Notes: generated by a model from the letters alone, not told the origin. Counted from the first letter of the stretch, positions 1-7,801 are shown. The stretch: DNA of 21,718 nt from Flavobacteriales bacterium (GCA_027008965.1 JALVDN010000357.1:1-21718); one strand, 5' to 3'. Program-made: numbers and translations.

Positions 1-447
1 GGCTTCATAGCCCAAATGAACCATGAGCGTGGCATCGCCACCGTCATCAATGATCAAGTCGGGACCCGATCCGTCAGGCCATGTGAGTGCTTGTTCGGTG
101 GCCCACCAATATTCTTCCAATGTTTCACCTTTCCAGGCAAAAACCGGAATTCCTCTGGCGGCTATGGCGGCCGCCGCATGATCTTGCGTGGAATAAATAT
201 TACAACTTGCCCATCTCACATCGGCGCCTAATTCAACAAGTGTTTCAATCAAAACCGCCGTTTGAACGGTCATATGCAATGAACCGGTGATTTTAGCACC
301 TTGAAGGGGTTTTTTTTTCCCATATTTTTTTCTGAGCGACATCAAGCCGGGCATTTCATATTCCGCCATTTCTATTTCTTTCCGGCCTAATTCAGCCAAT
401 GAAATGTCTTTAACCTTGTAATCCGTAAAAGTATTCAGCGTTTTCAT
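1..447 (-). CDS. ahcY: Adenosylhomocysteinase, N-terminal part (cut by window edge)
   Basis: Cytosolic S-adenosyl-L-homocysteine hydrolase splits SAH into adenosine and homocysteine, which keeps SAM-dependent methylation running. The 149 residues visible start at the ATG at 447 and run off the left edge without a stop. They contain the family's N-terminal substrate-binding block: GSLHMTVQTAVLIETL at residues 55-70, where His58 matches the catalytic histidine, WASCNIYSTQDHAAAAIA from 79, FAWKGET at 103-109, and DDGGDAT at 134-140, where Asp135 matches the catalytic aspartate. The NAD-binding domain must lie outside the window. The gene follows the T9SS protein on the same strand, but a strong terminator hairpin lies between them, so it should have its own promoter. 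A 7/8 match to TAnnTTTG (TATATTTA) lies just upstream. Identification is near certain from the motifs. Confidence 0.96.
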   Translation of the reverse strand, partial: MKTLNTFTDYKVKDISLAELGRKEIEMAEYEMPGLMSLRKKYGKKKPLQGAKITGSLHMTVQTAVLIETLVELGADVRWASCNIYSTQDHAAAAIAARGIPVFAWKGETLEEYWWATEQALTWPDGSGPDLIIDDGGDATLMVHLGYEA

Positions 448-475
448 TTTGTTTTTATTTGGAAATAAATATAAC

Positions 476-506
476 AAAAAACGGGCTTGAAATCCAAGCC
501 CGTTTT
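476..506 (-). terminator. Rho-independent terminator of the T9SS gene
   Basis: A 12-bp perfect stem (478-489 with 495-506) closes a 5-nt loop. Read on the minus strand it is followed by six T residues. It lies 18 nt past the stop codon of the T9SS protein gene. On the plus strand the T run is only four long, so it should act mainly on minus-strand transcripts and insulate ahcY. Confidence 0.85.
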
Positions 507-524
507 AATTGCTATGATGTTTTC

Positions 525-3500
525 TTATTTCTTGATGATCTTAAATATCCGGGTTTCTTCTCCCTTCACAATCTTAACCATGTAAACACCGGCCGGCCAA
601 TTTTCGGCACTCACACGATGAACTCCCGAAAGATTGTTTTGACTGTAAATTAATTTGCCGTCCGTGTTATAAATATAAACATCCGAAAATTCTTTTTGAC
701 CGGAATTTATATGGAGAAAGTCGGTTACCGGATTGGGGTAGACTGTTACATCCGTTTCCATTGAAGAATCCTTGTAATGTAACGGTCTGAAAATCAATTC
801 AAAACGGTCAGTGAAAGTTCCTTCTGATGATTGGAATGTATATTCGGATGTTTCATCTAATTTAAGCATGTTTCCGGTATATTTGTCATGCAAATAGACA
901 TCATGTTCATCCAGGTTTTCAAGCATTGTTACTTGAATAGCTTTTTGACCCTGAAGGGTGGTGGAATAATACAAAGGAACAATTGTTTCTTTTTGATCCA
1001 ACTCTTCGAGAGACAATGCATCGATGGAAAGTTTATTATCACCGGCTTTGGCATAAAATACCAACCGGTTTGTTTTACTCAGTTTTCTTCCGTCATACAT
1101 CATGTCAAAATCACGCGTAGCACCTTCCCGGAAAGCAACTAAAACTTCACTTGCAAAACGGTCATCATGCATCATCAATTTGATACGAGGTATGGTTTTT
1201 TGCGGACGGAAAAACGGCTCATTTTGAACGGTACGCATGGCATTGGTGAAAAGGATACGGTTTCCGTCATCTATGGTAACCACCATTACCCCTTGATGAG
1301 AAGCAATGATACCGTCCGGAGCCAGTGTACCTCCTTGTCCGGTATGACCCGTTCCGTTCCAAACGGCATAATCGGCCGTTTCATAAACGCCGTCGCCATT
1401 GGCATCACTCCAGTAATATACTGCATTTTCAATAAGACCAACGTTTTCATTTAAGAAGGCATCGGCATCAACTGCGGAAGGGTAGGGGTTTCCAATCAAA
1501 TTCCAACCGTGCCGTTCGGGCGGTTCGGTTCCGTTGGTTTTGTTGAGTCTAATCATATAATCACCCGAGTGCAATGAACTTCCTTGGAAAGTAAGCATGG
1601 AATTATTTATAAAATAGGCCGCATATCCTCTGGCTGATTCCAATGATCCGTTCAAAGGCAACCATCCGGCCATCCAATCGTTAGCGCCGGAAGGTTCATC
1701 GTAATAATAAACGGCATACGCAGCATTAAAAACATTCTGTGAAACATTGGGAATGGGAGAAGATATATAATGATAATCTCCTCCTTTTATATAGCGTTGT
1801 GATATGGCATTACCATAAACATAAATTCCATTGGATGAATTTTTATCAATAATCACCCCGGTAGCGTTTGAATTGGCCAAGAGCTGAATATTGGCATAAA
1901 CGGTTAAAGTTTTTCCTGAGGGAACAATCACATGGGCTTTGGGTTCTATGGTGATAGTATATACTTCGGCATCGGGTCCGCTATTGGTTTCGGGAAAAAC
2001 ATCTCCTCCAACCGGGCTACCGGGAATACGGACTACATCTTCGCTGGTTGGTACACCTACGGGATCCCAGTTATCGGGATCATTCCAGTCGGTTCCTTGG
2101 GTTCCTGTCCAAACTTTTTCTTGGTCGTTCATACAAATGGTGAATGTTCCCCGTGCCCAAGAAGCGTAGTTATCCACGGAAAAATAATACCAGTTTCCGG
2201 TTGTCAGTCCACCATATGTAAGGGTTACTTCATCCGAACTTGTGTTATATCTGGAACAAGCCAGCTCGGTTGTTCCGTCAAAATCCCAAAGTGCCAAATT
2301 GATATTCCGGATACTTCCTTGGCTACCTCCACGTTTAACCGTAATGGAAATTTGTGGAGCGCTTGCTTGAAATTTGAACCATCTGTTATAGGTGGGTGAA
2401 GTATTCCAACAACTGGCGGCATTCCGGTCGGAAGTGGCGCCTTCGGTGGTGAATTGTCCGTTGGAAGAGCAGGAATTGATAAATGAAGTAGCATCATAGG
2501 CCCCTTCATAATAGTCATAATCCAGCGTGTCGTACAAGCATAGTGTGAAGGCTCCTCTAGAAAAGTCTCCTTCATTATCTACACTTATATAGTACCATTG
2601 GCCGGGTGTGACGTTGTTGGACTGTACGATTACTTCATCGGAAGAGTTGACATATCGGTTACAAGAAACTTCCGTAATACCGTCGGCTTCCCAAATGGCG
2701 GCATTTACATTGGTGATGTCACCATTGGCACCTCCCCGGCTTACTACAACACGTATGTGCCCGGTTGCAGGCGCTTGAAATTTAAACCAACGGTTGTAAT
2801 TGGGATTGGTATTCCAGCATGATGCGGGCGAACGGTCGGGTGTGGCTCCAATGGTGGTATATTCCGATGGAGCGGAACATGAATTGATATAAGAGGTCAC
2901 ATCATAAGCACCTTCGTAAAAATCATAATCCGGGGTGTCATATAAACATAAGGTGAATGAACCGCGTCCTTCGTCGGTTGTATTATCAACACTTATGTAA
3001 TAGGTATTTCCCGGCGTCAGGTTGAGGGATTGAACAACCACGTCGTTGTCACTGATGACATATCGGTTACAAGCTACTTCTGTTGTTCCGTCGGCTTCCC
3101 AGATGGCGGCATTGATATGCGTAATCGTTCCTTTGGTTCCTCCGCGATCCACCAAAACACGAATGACGCCTGAAGCGGGAGCGGTGAATTTAAACCAACG
3201 GTTGTAGTTGGGATAAGTGTTCCAACAACTTGCGGCTTGCCGGTCTTGCGAAGCACCTTCGGTAGTAAATTCAGCATCAGCGGAACAGCTGTTAATCAGA
3301 TTTGTTACATCCAAGGCGCCTTCATAATAATCGTAGTCTACCTGGTCGTCCAAGCAAAGGGTGAAAGTTCCGGGAGCGCCTTCGGAATCCACACTGATAT
3401 AGTACCATTGATTAGGGGTTAATCCTACGTATTGAAGTACAACATCATCGTCGCCATAGATGTATTTGGAACATTTGATTTCAGTTTCTCCATCGCTTTC

Positions 3501-3812
3501 CCAAAGCGCTATATCCGTTGCAAGCATGTCACCTTTGGGACCTCCGATGTCTACTGTAATTTTTATTTGTCCCGAGGCGGGGGCTTGAAATTTGAACCAT
3601 ACGTTATAGTCGGGGTTGGTGTCCCAACAACCTCCGGGATCCTTATCACCGGTGGCATTCAGGGTTGTATAGGCGGCATTTGGTGAACAACCTCCTATCA
3701 AATTGGTTACGTTAAAAGCGTTGGCATAATCATCATTGGGTGGTTGCGCATACGATATGCTTATTGCGGCAACTAATAATATAGGTAAAAACAAGTATTT
3801 ATATATCTTCAT
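525..3812 (-). CDS. T9SS-exported multidomain protein with four tandem C4 domains
   Basis: A 1095-residue exported protein of unknown function. Residues 1-22 form a Sec signal peptide (MKIYK, a hydrophobic stretch, then SYAQ). Four homologous domains follow at about 24-156, 160-292, 296-428 and 431-563. They are beta-rich, with recurring W/RWFKF, WYYISVDN and GxFTLCLYD motifs, and recall the carbohydrate-binding or PPC-like modules often seen in flavobacterial surface proteins. A W-TG-DWNDPDNWDP segment (567-584), common in Bacteroidota secreted proteins, leads to a long region with a Ca-like DANGDGVYE motif. The last ~75 residues (VTVYPNPV, then PAGVYMVKI and a KIIKK end) form a type IX secretion C-terminal sorting domain, so the product should cross the outer membrane and be released or anchored on the surface. 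All 16 cysteines lie in the four repeats. No catalytic domain is recognised. A -7 element lies at 3854-3861. Confidence 0.93.
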   Translation of the reverse strand: MKIYKYLFLPILLVAAISISYAQPPNDDYANAFNVTNLIGGCSPNAAYTTLNATGDKDPGGCWDTNPDYNVWFKFQAPASGQIKITVDIGGPKGDMLATDIALWESDGETEIKCSKYIYGDDDVVLQYVGLTPNQWYYISVDSEGAPGTFTLCLDDQVDYDYYEGALDVTNLINSCSADAEFTTEGASQDRQAASCWNTYPNYNRWFKFTAPASGVIRVLVDRGGTKGTITHINAAIWEADGTTEVACNRYVISDNDVVVQSLNLTPGNTYYISVDNTTDEGRGSFTLCLYDTPDYDFYEGAYDVTSYINSCSAPSEYTTIGATPDRSPASCWNTNPNYNRWFKFQAPATGHIRVVVSRGGANGDITNVNAAIWEADGITEVSCNRYVNSSDEVIVQSNNVTPGQWYYISVDNEGDFSRGAFTLCLYDTLDYDYYEGAYDATSFINSCSSNGQFTTEGATSDRNAASCWNTSPTYNRWFKFQASAPQISITVKRGGSQGSIRNINLALWDFDGTTELACSRYNTSSDEVTLTYGGLTTGNWYYFSVDNYASWARGTFTICMNDQEKVWTGTQGTDWNDPDNWDPVGVPTSEDVVRIPGSPVGGDVFPETNSGPDAEVYTITIEPKAHVIVPSGKTLTVYANIQLLANSNATGVIIDKNSSNGIYVYGNAISQRYIKGGDYHYISSPIPNVSQNVFNAAYAVYYYDEPSGANDWMAGWLPLNGSLESARGYAAYFINNSMLTFQGSSLHSGDYMIRLNKTNGTEPPERHGWNLIGNPYPSAVDADAFLNENVGLIENAVYYWSDANGDGVYETADYAVWNGTGHTGQGGTLAPDGIIASHQGVMVVTIDDGNRILFTNAMRTVQNEPFFRPQKTIPRIKLMMHDDRFASEVLVAFREGATRDFDMMYDGRKLSKTNRLVFYAKAGDNKLSIDALSLEELDQKETIVPLYYSTTLQGQKAIQVTMLENLDEHDVYLHDKYTGNMLKLDETSEYTFQSSEGTFTDRFELIFRPLHYKDSSMETDVTVYPNPVTDFLHINSGQKEFSDVYIYNTDGKLIYSQNNLSGVHRVSAENWPAGVYMVKIVKGEETRIFKIIKK
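2124..3743 (-). repeat. Four tandem ~405-nt coding repeats
   Basis: The four domains occupy about 3743-3345, 3335-2937, 2927-2529 and 2522-2124 on the minus strand, a period of about 135 residues. Each has four cysteines at nearly fixed spacing. C1 to C2 is 20 residues in all four. C2 to C3 is 52, 52, 52 and 51. C3 to C4 is 39, 41, 41 and 41. Repeats 2, 3 and 4 resemble each other more than repeat 1 does (for example DYDxYEGAYD and CxNRYV versus CSKYIY), which suggests later duplication. Confidence 0.9.
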
Positions 3813-3853
3813 AGACGGATTATTTTAATAATTTTTAACATTTAATTTTAACA

Positions 3854-3861
3854 CAAAAATA
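3854..3861 (-). promoter_or_regulatory. Candidate -7 element of the T9SS gene
   Basis: TATTTTTG on the minus strand matches the Bacteroidota -7 consensus TAnnTTTG and lies 41 nt upstream of the start codon. No TTTG box is seen at the usual 17-23 nt further upstream, so this is only a half-site. Confidence 0.4.
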
Positions 3862-4036
3862 CAGCTTTTTTTTAAATGAGTTTTTAAAGGAAGATTCATG
3901 GGGATTTAAAAGTAAATTCATTTGTGAAATTTACAGGTTTTCCGGTTATTTATAGAATAACAAATTATAAAATAACAAAAATCGTGCCGTATATATTTGC
4001 GGCAGTGATAGAAGCGAAAAGCTATGCAAACCGGCA

Positions 4037-4169
4037 CGCCATTTTTGATGCATCTTAGCAAGGCTCCGCCGCTTGACAAGGAGACTTGCTGAGATGCGTT
4101 TATCAAAAAGGGGTGGCGGGCGCATACTTGTAGCGGATAGCACGGTCCCGGCGAAGCCGGGAGCCGCCC
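4037..4169. repeat. Long hairpin / REP-like intergenic element
   Basis: This is the most structured part of the 448-nt gap between the T9SS gene and rpsO; I see no gene there. Stem 1 pairs 4037-4062 with 4085-4118: cgcc/ggcg, an internal loop, 8 bp of tttttgat/atcaaaaa, a 4-nt bulge, then 13 bp of gcatcttagcaag/cttgctgagatgc with one wobble. Its inner part contains ctcc...ggag. Downstream, TCCCGGC-GAA-GCCGGGA (4146-4162) is a perfect 7-bp hairpin extended by cgg/ccg, and gggcg/cgccc (4118-4122 and 4165-4169) can close around it. The segment ttgtagcggatagc between them resembles dispersed intergenic sequence I recall from flavobacterial genomes. That recollection is unverified. Confidence 0.6.
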
Positions 4170-4190
4170 TGAAAATAAAAGAAAAATGAA

Positions 4191-4221
4191 TTTGCGGGAT
4201 TGATAAAATGTTGTATATTTG
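4191..4221 (+). promoter_or_regulatory. rpsO promoter
   Basis: TTTG at 4191-4194 and TATATTTG at 4214-4221 are 19 nt apart, which matches the Bacteroidota sigma-ABfr consensus (TTTG, N19, TAnnTTTG). Transcription would start about 30 nt before the rpsO ATG. Confidence 0.8.
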
Positions 4222-4260
4222 CGTCTTGAAATACATAAAAATCATTAAAATAATATTGGC

Positions 4261-4530
4261 ATGTATTTAACACCGGAAGTTAAGAAAGAAATTTTTAAGA
4301 AGTACGGCAAATCCGAGACGGATACCGGATCGCCGGAAGGACAAATTGCATTGTTTACTTATCGTATCAATCATTTGACAAAGCATTTACAAAAACACAA
4401 GCATGACTATAGCACCGAGCGTGCTTTGGTGAAGTTGGTGGGGAAGCGAAGAAAGTTATTGAACTACCTGAAAAAGAATGACATTGAGCGCTATCGTAAG
4501 ATTATTAAAGCGCTGGGATTAAGAAAATAA
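4261..4530 (+). CDS. rpsO: 30S ribosomal protein S15
   Basis: S15 is a primary 16S rRNA-binding protein that nucleates the central platform of the small subunit. The 89-residue length is exactly the family norm. The core motifs are present: GSPEGQIALFTYRINHLTKHL at about 23-43, KHKHDYSTERALVKLVGKR, and RRKLLNYLKKND near the C terminus. The start ATG lies about 40 nt downstream of a well-formed promoter, with no Shine-Dalgarno sequence. pnp follows in the same direction, the same order as in E. coli and many other bacteria. The highly basic C terminus (KALGLRK) is typical. Certain. Confidence 0.98.
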   Translation: MYLTPEVKKEIFKKYGKSETDTGSPEGQIALFTYRINHLTKHLQKHKHDYSTERALVKLVGKRRKLLNYLKKNDIERYRKIIKALGLRK

Positions 4531-4536
4531 GGAGGG

Positions 4537-4561
4537 AAGGGCAGGCGACTGCCCTTTTTTT
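4537..4561 (+). terminator. Terminator / attenuator between rpsO and pnp
   Basis: GGGCAG (4539-4544), a GCGA tetraloop of the GNRA class, CTGCCC (4549-4554), then seven T residues. It starts 7 nt after the rpsO stop. I find no TAnnTTTG element between it and the pnp start, so pnp probably depends on read-through. Confidence 0.88.
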
Positions 4562-4589
4562 GATTTAAACCAAAAAAGATTTTAGAATT

Positions 4590-6830
4590 ATGAGTATGCC
4601 TAAACCTATCAGTCAGACCATACGATTGGATGACGGAAGAGAAATAGTTTTGGAAACCGGTGTATTGGCCAAGCAAGCCGATGGTTCGGTTGTTGTGAAA
4701 ATGGGAAAAACCATGTTGTTGGCCACAGTGGTTTCATCCAAAGATTTGAAACCGGATGTGGATTTTTTCCCGCTCACGGTTGATTATAGAGAGAAATTTT
4801 CGGCGTCGGGAAAGTTTCCGGGTGGATTTTTTAAGCGTGAAGGACGCCCTTCAAGTGAAGAAATTCTGGTGATGCGTTTGGTGGACCGGGTGTTGCGTCC
4901 TGCTTTTCCGAAAGATTATCGTCATGATACACAAGTGATGATTCAGTTGATGTCATATGATGAAGAGGTTCAACCCGATGCTTTGGCCGGCTTGGCGGCC
5001 TCGGCGGCTATTGCGGTATCGGATATTCCATTTGACGGACCGATTTCGGAGGTCAGAGTGATCAGAAAAGACGGTGAATTTATTATCAACCCCGGAGTGA
5101 AAGATATTGAAGAGGCCGACATTGATTTGATGGTGGGTGGCACCTATGATTCGGTGACGATGGTGGAAGGACAGATGAACGAGGTGAGTGAAGACGAAAT
5201 GTTGGAAGCCATAGAATATGCGCACAAGGTTATCAAAAAACAAATTGAAGCACAGAAAGAATTTGCTTCTAAAGTGGAAAAGGCGAAGGTGAAAAGAGAG
5301 TATGAAGAAGAAGAAATGGATGAGGAACTCTATAATAAGGTAAAAGATTTTGCTTACAATAAAATTTATGAAATAGCCAAGCAAGGAACCGGGAAACAAG
5401 AGCGTAAGGAGAAATTTGATGCGGTGAAAGAAGAGTTGATGGAGCAATTTGATGAAGAAACTTTGGAAGAAAAAGGCAAGTTGATTTCGTCTTATTTTTC
5501 GGATGTGAAAAAACAAGCTGTCAGGGATTTGATTTTGAAAGAAGGAAAAAGATTGGACGGCAGATCATTGACCGATATACGTCCCATTTGGACGGAAGTG
5601 GATTATTTGCCTTCGGTGCATGGTTCAGCCATTTTTACAAGAGGGGAGACGCAAGCGTTGGCAACGGTTACTTTGGGGACTTCCATGGATGTTAATGTGA
5701 TAGATGGGGTTTCTTTCCAAGATGAAGAAAAGTTTTATTTGCATTATAATTTTCCGCCTTTCTCCACGGGTGAAGTTAAACCTTTGCGAGGGACATCAAG
5801 AAGGGAAATCGGTCACGGACATTTGGCCCAAAGAGCTTTGGAACCGATGATTCCCGAAGATACCCCTTATACCATACGTGTGGTTTCGGATATATTGGAA
5901 TCCAACGGTTCATCATCCATGGCTACGGTTTGTGCAGGAAGTATGGCACTGATGGATGCCGGAGTTCAACTAAAAAAACCCGTTTCAGGAATAGCCATGG
6001 GATTGATTTATGACGAAGAATCAGGAAACTATGCCGTTCTTTCGGATATATTGGGTGATGAAGATCATTTGGGTGATATGGATTTCAAAGTTACGGGAAC
6101 CAAAGACGGAATCACAGCCTGTCAAATGGATATTAAGATCAAAGATTTGAAAAGAGAAATTCTTGAAAAAGCATTGAATCAGGCAAAGGAGGGAAGGATG
6201 TATATTTTAGAGAAGATGAATGAAACCATCTCCGAACCTCGCCCGGATGTCAAAGAATTTGTGCCGAAGATTGAAAAAGTAATCATCCCCAAAGATTTCA
6301 TTGGAGCCATTATAGGAAAGGGTGGAAAAGATATTCAACAATTGCAGGAAGACACACAAACAGTGATTGTTATATCTGAAGAAGGAGAAAACGGCGTGGT
6401 TGAAATTATGGGTAAAGACCGGGAGCAAATCCAAAAGGCCATTGAAATTATCAAAAGTATTGCCATTGAACCCGAAGTGGGTGAAGTTTATGAAGGCAAG
6501 ATAGTGGCCATTAAAGACTTTGGTGCTTTTGTGGAAATAGGAAAAGGCACCGAGGGTTTGCTTCACATTTCGGAGATAGATTGGAAAAGAACAAATGATG
6601 TAAATGATGTGTTTAAAGTAGGAGATAAGGTCAAGGTTAAGCTTATCGGAATGGAAAACAACGGAAAACTCCGTTTTTCAAGAAAAATTCTACTTCCCAA
6701 ACCCGAAGGTTATAAAGAGCCCGAAAGAAGAGAAAGGCGCCCTTCCAATAGAGGTTCAAGACCCGGGCGAAATCAAAACCAACGAAGATCCGGACGTTTT
6801 AATAATAACAGAGAAGACAAACAAGAATAA
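4590..6830 (+). CDS. pnp: Polyribonucleotide nucleotidyltransferase (PNPase)
   Basis: This is the phosphorolytic 3'-5' exoribonuclease, a trimer that degrades RNA to nucleoside diphosphates and can add heteropolymeric tails. At 746 residues it has the full architecture: RNase PH core 1 (about 10-220), a helical linker rich in Glu and Lys (about 221-315), RNase PH core 2 (about 316-550), a KH domain with the IIGKGG loop at 574-579, and an S1 domain (GEVYEGKIVAIKDFGAFVE, 631-649). The active-site block ILGDEDHLGDMDFK (487-500) keeps Asp492, Asp498 and Lys500, which correspond to E. coli D486, D492 and K494. FSASGKFPGGF and RRExxHG-type phosphate motifs are present. After S1 there is a 35-40 residue basic tail rich in Arg, Gly and Asn (712-741), probably disordered and RNA-binding. 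An in-frame ATG two codons later is an alternative start. Confidence 0.98.
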   Translation: MSMPKPISQTIRLDDGREIVLETGVLAKQADGSVVVKMGKTMLLATVVSSKDLKPDVDFFPLTVDYREKFSASGKFPGGFFKREGRPSSEEILVMRLVDRVLRPAFPKDYRHDTQVMIQLMSYDEEVQPDALAGLAASAAIAVSDIPFDGPISEVRVIRKDGEFIINPGVKDIEEADIDLMVGGTYDSVTMVEGQMNEVSEDEMLEAIEYAHKVIKKQIEAQKEFASKVEKAKVKREYEEEEMDEELYNKVKDFAYNKIYEIAKQGTGKQERKEKFDAVKEELMEQFDEETLEEKGKLISSYFSDVKKQAVRDLILKEGKRLDGRSLTDIRPIWTEVDYLPSVHGSAIFTRGETQALATVTLGTSMDVNVIDGVSFQDEEKFYLHYNFPPFSTGEVKPLRGTSRREIGHGHLAQRALEPMIPEDTPYTIRVVSDILESNGSSSMATVCAGSMALMDAGVQLKKPVSGIAMGLIYDEESGNYAVLSDILGDEDHLGDMDFKVTGTKDGITACQMDIKIKDLKREILEKALNQAKEGRMYILEKMNETISEPRPDVKEFVPKIEKVIIPKDFIGAIIGKGGKDIQQLQEDTQTVIVISEEGENGVVEIMGKDREQIQKAIEIIKSIAIEPEVGEVYEGKIVAIKDFGAFVEIGKGTEGLLHISEIDWKRTNDVNDVFKVGDKVKVKLIGMENNGKLRFSRKILLPKPEGYKEPERRERRPSNRGSRPGRNQNQRRSGRFNNNREDKQE

Positions 6831-6855
6831 TTTTTGTTACCGGCTTAAATATTGT

Positions 6856-6886
6856 AAAACGGCTTCTTTTTGAGAGGCCGTTTTTT
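6856..6886 (+). terminator. Rho-independent terminator of pnp
   Basis: An 11-bp stem AAAACGGCTTC/GAGGCCGTTTT (6856-6866 with 6874-6884, one G-U pair), a 7-nt loop, and a run of six T residues. It lies 25 nt after the pnp stop. Confidence 0.88.
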
Positions 6887-6898
6887 AGTTTATTTCCA

Positions 6899-6906
6899 TA
6901 TTTTTG
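6899..6906 (+). promoter_or_regulatory. Candidate -7 element of yjbQ
   Basis: TATTTTTG is an exact TAnnTTTG match ending 17 nt before the chosen ATG. No TTTG box lies at the expected distance, because the pnp terminator occupies that place. Confidence 0.4.
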
Positions 6907-6923
6907 AAGAAATAAAATCCGAT

Positions 6924-7337
6924 ATGACAAAGCAATGGGAAATAGTTTTACCGCCCATGGGGCGCGGATTCCATTTAATTGATGAACATATAGACCCGGT
7001 AATAGATTTAACAGGTGTCCGAGCGGGAATTTTACATATATTTATTAAACACACTTCTGCCGCCATCATGGTGAATGAAAATTATGATCCGTCGGTCAGG
7101 ATGGATTTGGAATCGGCTTTTGACCGTTTAGCTCCGGAGAATCAACCTTATTATACACATACACTTGAAGGTCCGGATGATATGCCGGCCCATATTAAAG
7201 CGGCCATGATAGGAAGTCATATCAGTATTCCTGTTACTAACGGAAAGCTTAATTTGGGGACTTGGCAAGGAATATATTTATGTGAATTCAGAAATACCCC
7301 ACATAAACGAAAATTGGTTCTAACCTTGATTTATTGA
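6924..7337 (+). CDS. yjbQ: YjbQ family protein (UPF0047)
   Basis: A small cytosolic protein of the YjbQ/UPF0047 family. Members show weak thiamine-phosphate synthase activity in vitro, but their true role is not settled. I place the start at the ATG at 6924, giving 137 residues, the usual family length. A further-upstream TTG start at 6870 would put the first codons inside the pnp terminator stem, so I reject it. The family signature is intact: FIKHTSAAIMVNENYDPSV (40-58), EGPDDMPAHIKA (82-93), and LNLGTWQGIYLCEFR (109-123), whose conserved His, Asp and Glu residues form the presumed metal or active site. The 3' end overlaps the convergent Xre-type gene by 7 nt, so the two transcripts are antisense at their tails. 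Confidence 0.93.
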   Translation: MTKQWEIVLPPMGRGFHLIDEHIDPVIDLTGVRAGILHIFIKHTSAAIMVNENYDPSVRMDLESAFDRLAPENQPYYTHTLEGPDDMPAHIKAAMIGSHISIPVTNGKLNLGTWQGIYLCEFRNTPHKRKLVLTLIY

Positions 7338-7696
7338 TTTCTTCTTTTTAAAACTTCAAAAGTTCCGTCCGGATAAATTTTTATGATTTCATCCGGGAAT
7401 GTTGAAAAAGATTTTGTGCTTTTGTCTTTCTCTTCATCAACTTTACGGGATGGATTTTCAGGAAGTGGAGTAGGGGATGATTGAATCATTTCACCATCAC
7501 CTGTTAAAAACCATTTTATATTGAGTTCCGGAAAATTTTCTGCTAATTTCTTCAAAAATTCAAAACCCGGTTTGTTTCTACCGGATAACAGATGAGATAA
7601 ACTGCTTTTTTGAATAGTTAATTTATTTGCCAATTGAGTTGAAGTCAACTCATAATAATCCATTATTTGTCTTATACGAGAAGGTATATCGCTCAT
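7331..7696 (-). CDS. Xre-family helix-turn-helix regulator
   Basis: A 121-residue cytosolic DNA-binding protein. Residues 5-55 form a Cro/CI-type helix-turn-helix (RIRQIMDYYELTSTQLANKL, then QKSSLSHLLSGRNKPG with the recognition helix around 28-38). WFLTGDGEM (62-70) follows, a segment often found after the HTH in Bacteroidota members of this family. The rest is a charged Pro/Ser/Lys linker (72-100) and a short C-terminal strand motif IIKIYPDGTFEVLKRR, which has no recognised ligand site. It is transcribed away from the 372-nt spacer that also drives the Lrp gene, and a palindrome there could be its operator; this is inference. Its target genes are unknown. It stands alone, with no toxin partner or phage genes beside it. 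Confidence 0.9.
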   Translation of the reverse strand: MSDIPSRIRQIMDYYELTSTQLANKLTIQKSSLSHLLSGRNKPGFEFLKKLAENFPELNIKWFLTGDGEMIQSSPTPLPENPSRKVDEEKDKSTKSFSTFPDEIIKIYPDGTFEVLKRRNQ

Positions 7697-7715
7697 GAAT
7701 TTACATTTGTTAACT

Positions 7716-7723
7716 CAAAAATA
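7716..7723 (-). promoter_or_regulatory. Candidate -7 element of the Xre gene
   Basis: TATTTTTG on the minus strand, 19 nt upstream of the start codon, matches TAnnTTTG. No TTTG box lies at the normal spacing. Confidence 0.4.
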
Positions 7724-7801
7724 CAAATATTTTATCGGATTAAAAATATAAGACAAAAAAACATTGGTATTGTGGAAAATCACAGCCTGACAATGGTATA
7801 A

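Noticed and set aside
1932..2399. Open frames on the plus strand opposite the T9SS gene (up to 155 codons)
   Set aside because: They are antisense shadows of the Asp/Ser/Gly-rich coding repeats, and their apparent internal repetition mirrors the real gene.
4531..4536. GGAGGG as a Shine-Dalgarno sequence for pnp
   Set aside because: It lies more than 50 nt upstream of the pnp start, directly after the rpsO stop and ahead of the terminator stem, so it cannot position a ribosome on pnp.
4953..5516. Long open frame on the minus strand inside pnp (187 codons)
   Set aside because: It is a shadow of pnp, rich in Phe, Leu, Ile and His as expected from antisense of Lys/Glu-rich codons, with no motif.
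6870..6923. Upstream TTG start adding 18 residues to YjbQ
   Set aside because: The extra codons would overlap the pnp terminator stem and T run, and the ATG at 6924 gives the normal family length.
7331..7696. Toxin-antitoxin or phage repressor module
   Set aside because: The Xre-type protein has no small partner gene and no phage genes beside it. Its neighbours are yjbQ and an Lrp-type regulator.
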